Below are positions 13,910-15,899 of a DNA stretch of 15,899 nt, piece after piece (position 1 is the first letter of the stretch; each line of letters starts with the position of its first letter). Under the pieces are notes generated by a model, which was not told the DNA's origin, made no database searches, and was given only the letters and a program-made list of their open reading frames with translations. The stretch is from Cyanobacteria bacterium UBA1186 (GTDB lineage Bacteria > Cyanobacteriota > Vampirovibrionia > Gastranaerophilales > Gastranaerophilaceae). The stretch covers positions 38,558-54,456 of the forward strand of contig DBYM01000062.1 of assembly GCA_002309875.1 (NCBI GenBank). The letters are read 5' to 3'. The translations under genes were made by a program, and so were the position numbers.

Positions 13910-15277
13910 TTATTCCTCTTTGGTTTTAAGTTCGTTTTGGCGTCTGTACCAGTCTTCAATAAACCCTGTATTAAATTCGCCGCTTTTGAAAACTTCGTCT
14001 TCGACGATTTGCTGGTGGAACGGAATCGTGGTTTTAATTCCGCTTATAACATATTCTTTTAATGCCTGATACATTCTTCTTCTTGCCTGTTTCCTGTTTT
14101 CGCCCCAGCAGATAAGTTTTCCTATCATTGAATCATAATAAGGCGGGATAGTATATCCTGCATAAACGTGGGAATCAACTCTTATTCCGAATCCGCCCGG
14201 AGCAAGGTATCCGTCGATTTTACCCGGGCATGGCATAAAGTCATTGTCAGGATCTTCTGCATTAATTCTGCATTCTATTGCGTGACCTTTAAGACAGATA
14301 TCATCTTGTGTATGGCTTAATTTTTCTCCCGAAGCAACGAGAATCTGTTCTCTTACAATATCCACCTGAGAAATCATTTCCGTAACACAATGTTCAACCT
14401 GTATTCGGGTATTCATTTCCATAAAATACCATTTGCCGTCGTGGTCGAGCAGGAATTCGCAGGTGCCGACCCCTTCGTAATTAATTGCTTTTGCGGCACG
14501 AACTGCGGCTGCACCCATTTCTTGTCTTGTTTTTTCGTCAATGGCAGGAGAAGGTGCTTCTTCAAGCAGTTTCTGATGACGTCTTTGGATTGAGCAATCT
14601 CTTTCACCGAGGTGGATTACGTTCCCGTAAGAATCCCCGATTATCTGAACTTCGATATGACGCGGGTTTTCAAGGAATTTTTCCGCATAAATGTTTGGAT
14701 TTCCAAAGAATTTTTCTGCTTCCTGCTGACAAAGAGTCATGTTTGTTTCGAGTTCATCGTCGTTTCTGACAACTCTCATACCTTTGCCTCCGCCGCCTGC
14801 GGTGGCTTTAAGGATAATCGGGTAGCCGGCCTCGTGTGCGAAATTTTTCAGTTCATCAAGGCTTTTTATTATTCCTGTTCCCGGAGTTACTGGAACGTTG
14901 TTTTTAATCATTGTTTTGCGCGCAGTGGCTTTATCTCCCATTTTACGCATAGATTTTGCGCTCGGGCCGATAAATTTAATACCGTGCATATCGCATATTT
15001 CTGCAAATTCGGCTCTTTCGGACAAAAATCCGTAACCGGGGTGAATTGCGTCACAGCCTGCAGTCAGAGCAGTTGCTACGATTGTCGGAATATTCAGATA
15101 ACTGTTTAGGCTTGGTGCAGGACCGATACAGAAAGCATCTGTTGCAAGTCTTACGTGCAAAGAGTTTGCGTCAGCCTCGGAATAGATTGCGACCGTAGGA
15201 ATACCGAGTTCTCTGCATGCTCTGATAACCCTTACGGCTATTTCTCCTCTGTTTGCTATTAATACTCGTTTAAACAT
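13910..15277 (-). CDS. accC: Acetyl-CoA carboxylase, biotin carboxylase subunit
   Basis: ATP-grasp enzyme that carboxylates the biotin on AccB with bicarbonate, the first half-reaction of malonyl-CoA formation for fatty-acid synthesis. The 455 residues show MFKRVLIANRGEIAVRVIRA at the N-terminus, HPGYGFLSE (79-87), the glycine loop ATAGGGGKGMRVV (158-170), GERDCSIQRRHQK (224-236), and MEMNTRIQVEH (286-296) with Glu287, Asn289 and Arg291 at the active site. Length is normal. MNTRIQVEHCVTE has Cys where Pro is usual, probably neutral. AAAGG precedes the ATG. It lies downstream of accB (74-nt gap) and is coupled to the exported-protein gene. accA and accD are not here. Confidence 0.97.
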   Translation of the reverse strand: MFKRVLIANRGEIAVRVIRACRELGIPTVAIYSEADANSLHVRLATDAFCIGPAPSLNSYLNIPTIVATALTAGCDAIHPGYGFLSERAEFAEICDMHGIKFIGPSAKSMRKMGDKATARKTMIKNNVPVTPGTGIIKSLDELKNFAHEAGYPIILKATAGGGGKGMRVVRNDDELETNMTLCQQEAEKFFGNPNIYAEKFLENPRHIEVQIIGDSYGNVIHLGERDCSIQRRHQKLLEEAPSPAIDEKTRQEMGAAAVRAAKAINYEGVGTCEFLLDHDGKWYFMEMNTRIQVEHCVTEMISQVDIVREQILVASGEKLSHTQDDICLKGHAIECRINAEDPDNDFMPCPGKIDGYLAPGGFGIRVDSHVYAGYTIPPYYDSMIGKLICWGENRKQARRRMYQALKEYVISGIKTTIPFHQQIVEDEVFKSGEFNTGFIEDWYRRQNELKTKEE

Positions 15278-15289
15278 AACTACCTTTAT

Positions 15290-15335
15290 TGTGATTAGTA
15301 ATTAGTGAATAGTGAATAGATTTTCACTGATCACA
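15290..15335. repeat. Nested inverted and tandem repeats between accB and accC
   Basis: TGTGAT (15290-15295) pairs with ATCACA (15330-15335), and inside it AGTGAA (15311-15316) pairs with TTCACT (15323-15328). AGTGAAT is tandemly repeated at 15304-15310 and 15311-15317, so two alternative inner stems exist. The element lies in the accB-accC transcript upstream of the accC ribosome-binding site and could tune accC translation or mRNA processing. Confidence 0.55.
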
Positions 15336-15351
15336 GGTCACTATACTCACT

Positions 15352-15789
15352 TTACTCTACATACATCAATACCTGACCATATTCAATCGGGTCGCCGTTT
15401 TTAACGCAGATTTGCGTTATTTTGCCCGAATGTTCAGATTTGATTTCGTTCATAAGTTTCATTGCTTCAATTATACAAACAACGTCGCCTTCGTTAATCT
15501 CAGAGCCGACTTCAACAAACGGTTCCGCATCAGGTGAAGATGAAGCATAGAAAGTTCCTACCATAGGAGAAGTAATTGCTTTTCCTTTTTGCGCAGGCTC
15601 TGCCGGTTCCTCCGTTGTTTGTGCTGCAACAGGTGCAGGAATTGCCGCAGGGGTTGCAACATTTACAACGCCAACGTTATCTTTTCTTATGGTAATAGCC
15701 TGTTCCCCGTCTTCAAGCGAAATTTCGGTCAGTCCGTTTTCGTTTAATAATTTGGCGATTTTTTCTATATAATCAAGTTTAAAATTCAT
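15352..15789 (-). CDS. accB: Acetyl-CoA carboxylase, biotin carboxyl carrier protein
   Basis: Carries biotin between the biotin carboxylase (AccC) and the carboxyltransferase. The 145 residues have an N-terminal helix region (1-37, MNFKLDYIEKIAKLLNENGL start), an Ala/Pro-rich flexible linker (45-67) and a C-terminal biotinyl domain beginning ITSPMVGTFY (72-81). EAMKLMNE (108-115) is the biotinylation motif, with Lys111 as acceptor; ASSSPDAEPFVEVG (82-95) contains the thumb loop typical of acetyl-CoA carboxylase carriers. Length is normal. AAGGAG lies before the ATG. Order efp-accB-accC supports the assignment. Confidence 0.97.
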   Translation of the reverse strand: MNFKLDYIEKIAKLLNENGLTEISLEDGEQAITIRKDNVGVVNVATPAAIPAPVAAQTTEEPAEPAQKGKAITSPMVGTFYASSSPDAEPFVEVGSEINEGDVVCIIEAMKLMNEIKSEHSGKITQICVKNGDPIEYGQVLMYVE

Positions 15790-15801
15790 ACTATCTCCTT
15801 T

Positions 15802-15851
15802 TTAAGTGAGTGATATGAGTGCTGTGGTTTTAAATTACCTTACTCACTTAA
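15802..15851 (-). promoter_or_regulatory. Inverted repeat flanking the accB ribosome-binding site
   Basis: TTAAGTGAGT (15802-15811) and ACTCACTTAA (15842-15851) are perfect 10-bp complements with a 30-nt loop. The distal arm starts right after the efp stop; the other ends about 3 nt before the accB Shine-Dalgarno. No U-run follows, so it is not a terminator. It could be an mRNA stem that insulates or controls accB translation. Confidence 0.5.
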
Positions 15852-15899
15852 TTATACACGGTCAAGGTATTCGTTTGTTCTTGTATCAACACGAATAAC
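15852..15899 (-). CDS. efp: Elongation factor P, last 15 codons (partial)
   Basis: The right edge, read on the minus strand, encodes VIRVDTRTNEYLDRV followed by TAA at 15854-15852. This matches the conserved C-terminus of elongation factor P (typically KVDTRTGEYVxRV), the protein that relieves ribosome stalling at polyproline. Only the end is present, but the upstream position relative to accB-accC fits the efp-accB-accC order found in Cyanobacteria and many Firmicutes. The rest of the gene and the likely operon promoter lie outside the window. Confidence 0.85.
   Translation of the reverse strand, partial: VIRVDTRTNEYLDRV

Noticed and set aside
13909..13959. Upstream start adding 17 residues to the exported protein
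   Set aside because: It would lie inside accC and put charged residues before the signal peptide; ATG 13908 has a good ribosome site.
1..15899. Mobile elements, prophage, CRISPR, tRNA or rRNA genes
   Set aside because: No transposase or integrase frame, no regularly spaced repeats and no cloverleaf was found by eye; base composition is even.

Overview
The window looks like a chromosomal segment of a low-GC, anaerobic, Gram-negative-type bacterium. It encodes an anaerobic ribonucleotide-reductase activase, a bifunctional class A penicillin-binding protein, and an efp-accB-accC gene order that is common in Cyanobacteria and some Firmicutes. Promoters are of the ordinary sigma-70 kind (TTGACA-N17-TACTAT and similar) and Shine-Dalgarno sites are strong. 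My best guess, an inference and not a proof, is an uncultured gut member of the non-photosynthetic cyanobacterial relatives (Gastranaerophilales / 'Melainabacteria'). No mobile element, CRISPR array, tRNA or rRNA was seen.

Layout. 1-1016 (-): 5' part of a large unknown protein that runs off the left edge. 1017-1359: divergent promoter region and leader of rpsL-rpsG (1360-2210, +), closed by a hairpin terminator. 2267-5349 (-): an unusual stand-alone AICAR-transformylase-like protein, translationally coupled to an upstream PBP1A gene. 5512-7065 (+): an unknown protein with what looks like a split HNH/zinc motif. It overlaps tail to tail with speB (agmatinase-type ureohydrolase, -). 8045-10971 (+): nrdG, an acyl-CoA synthetase and a family-4 uracil-DNA glycosylase. 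10972-13008 (-): dnaN, leuD and a twin zinc-ribbon protein in one direction. 13226-13381 (+): a 51-aa small protein gene with a very strong terminator. 13492-15899 (-): efp (3' end only), accB, accC and a small exported protein.

How the genes relate. The right end is a fatty-acid initiation operon (biotin carboxyl carrier plus biotin carboxylase) downstream of elongation factor P. The left end is the S12/S7 ribosomal operon, without fusA or tuf following. The middle is a patchwork of short transcription units. Several genes lie apart from usual partners: nrdG without nrdD, leuD without leuC, dnaN without dnaA.

Most interesting points: (i) the AICARFT-like protein keeps the fold signature of the PurH C-terminal half but has lost nearly every catalytic motif, and it is coupled to a cell-wall synthase; (ii) the HNH-like protein has about 300 residues between its two half-motifs; (iii) the 51-aa protein sits in its own transcription unit beside dnaN; (iv) several intergenic inverted repeats sit at positions suited to regulation (rpsL leader, nrdG -10 box, accB ribosome-binding site, accB-accC gap).
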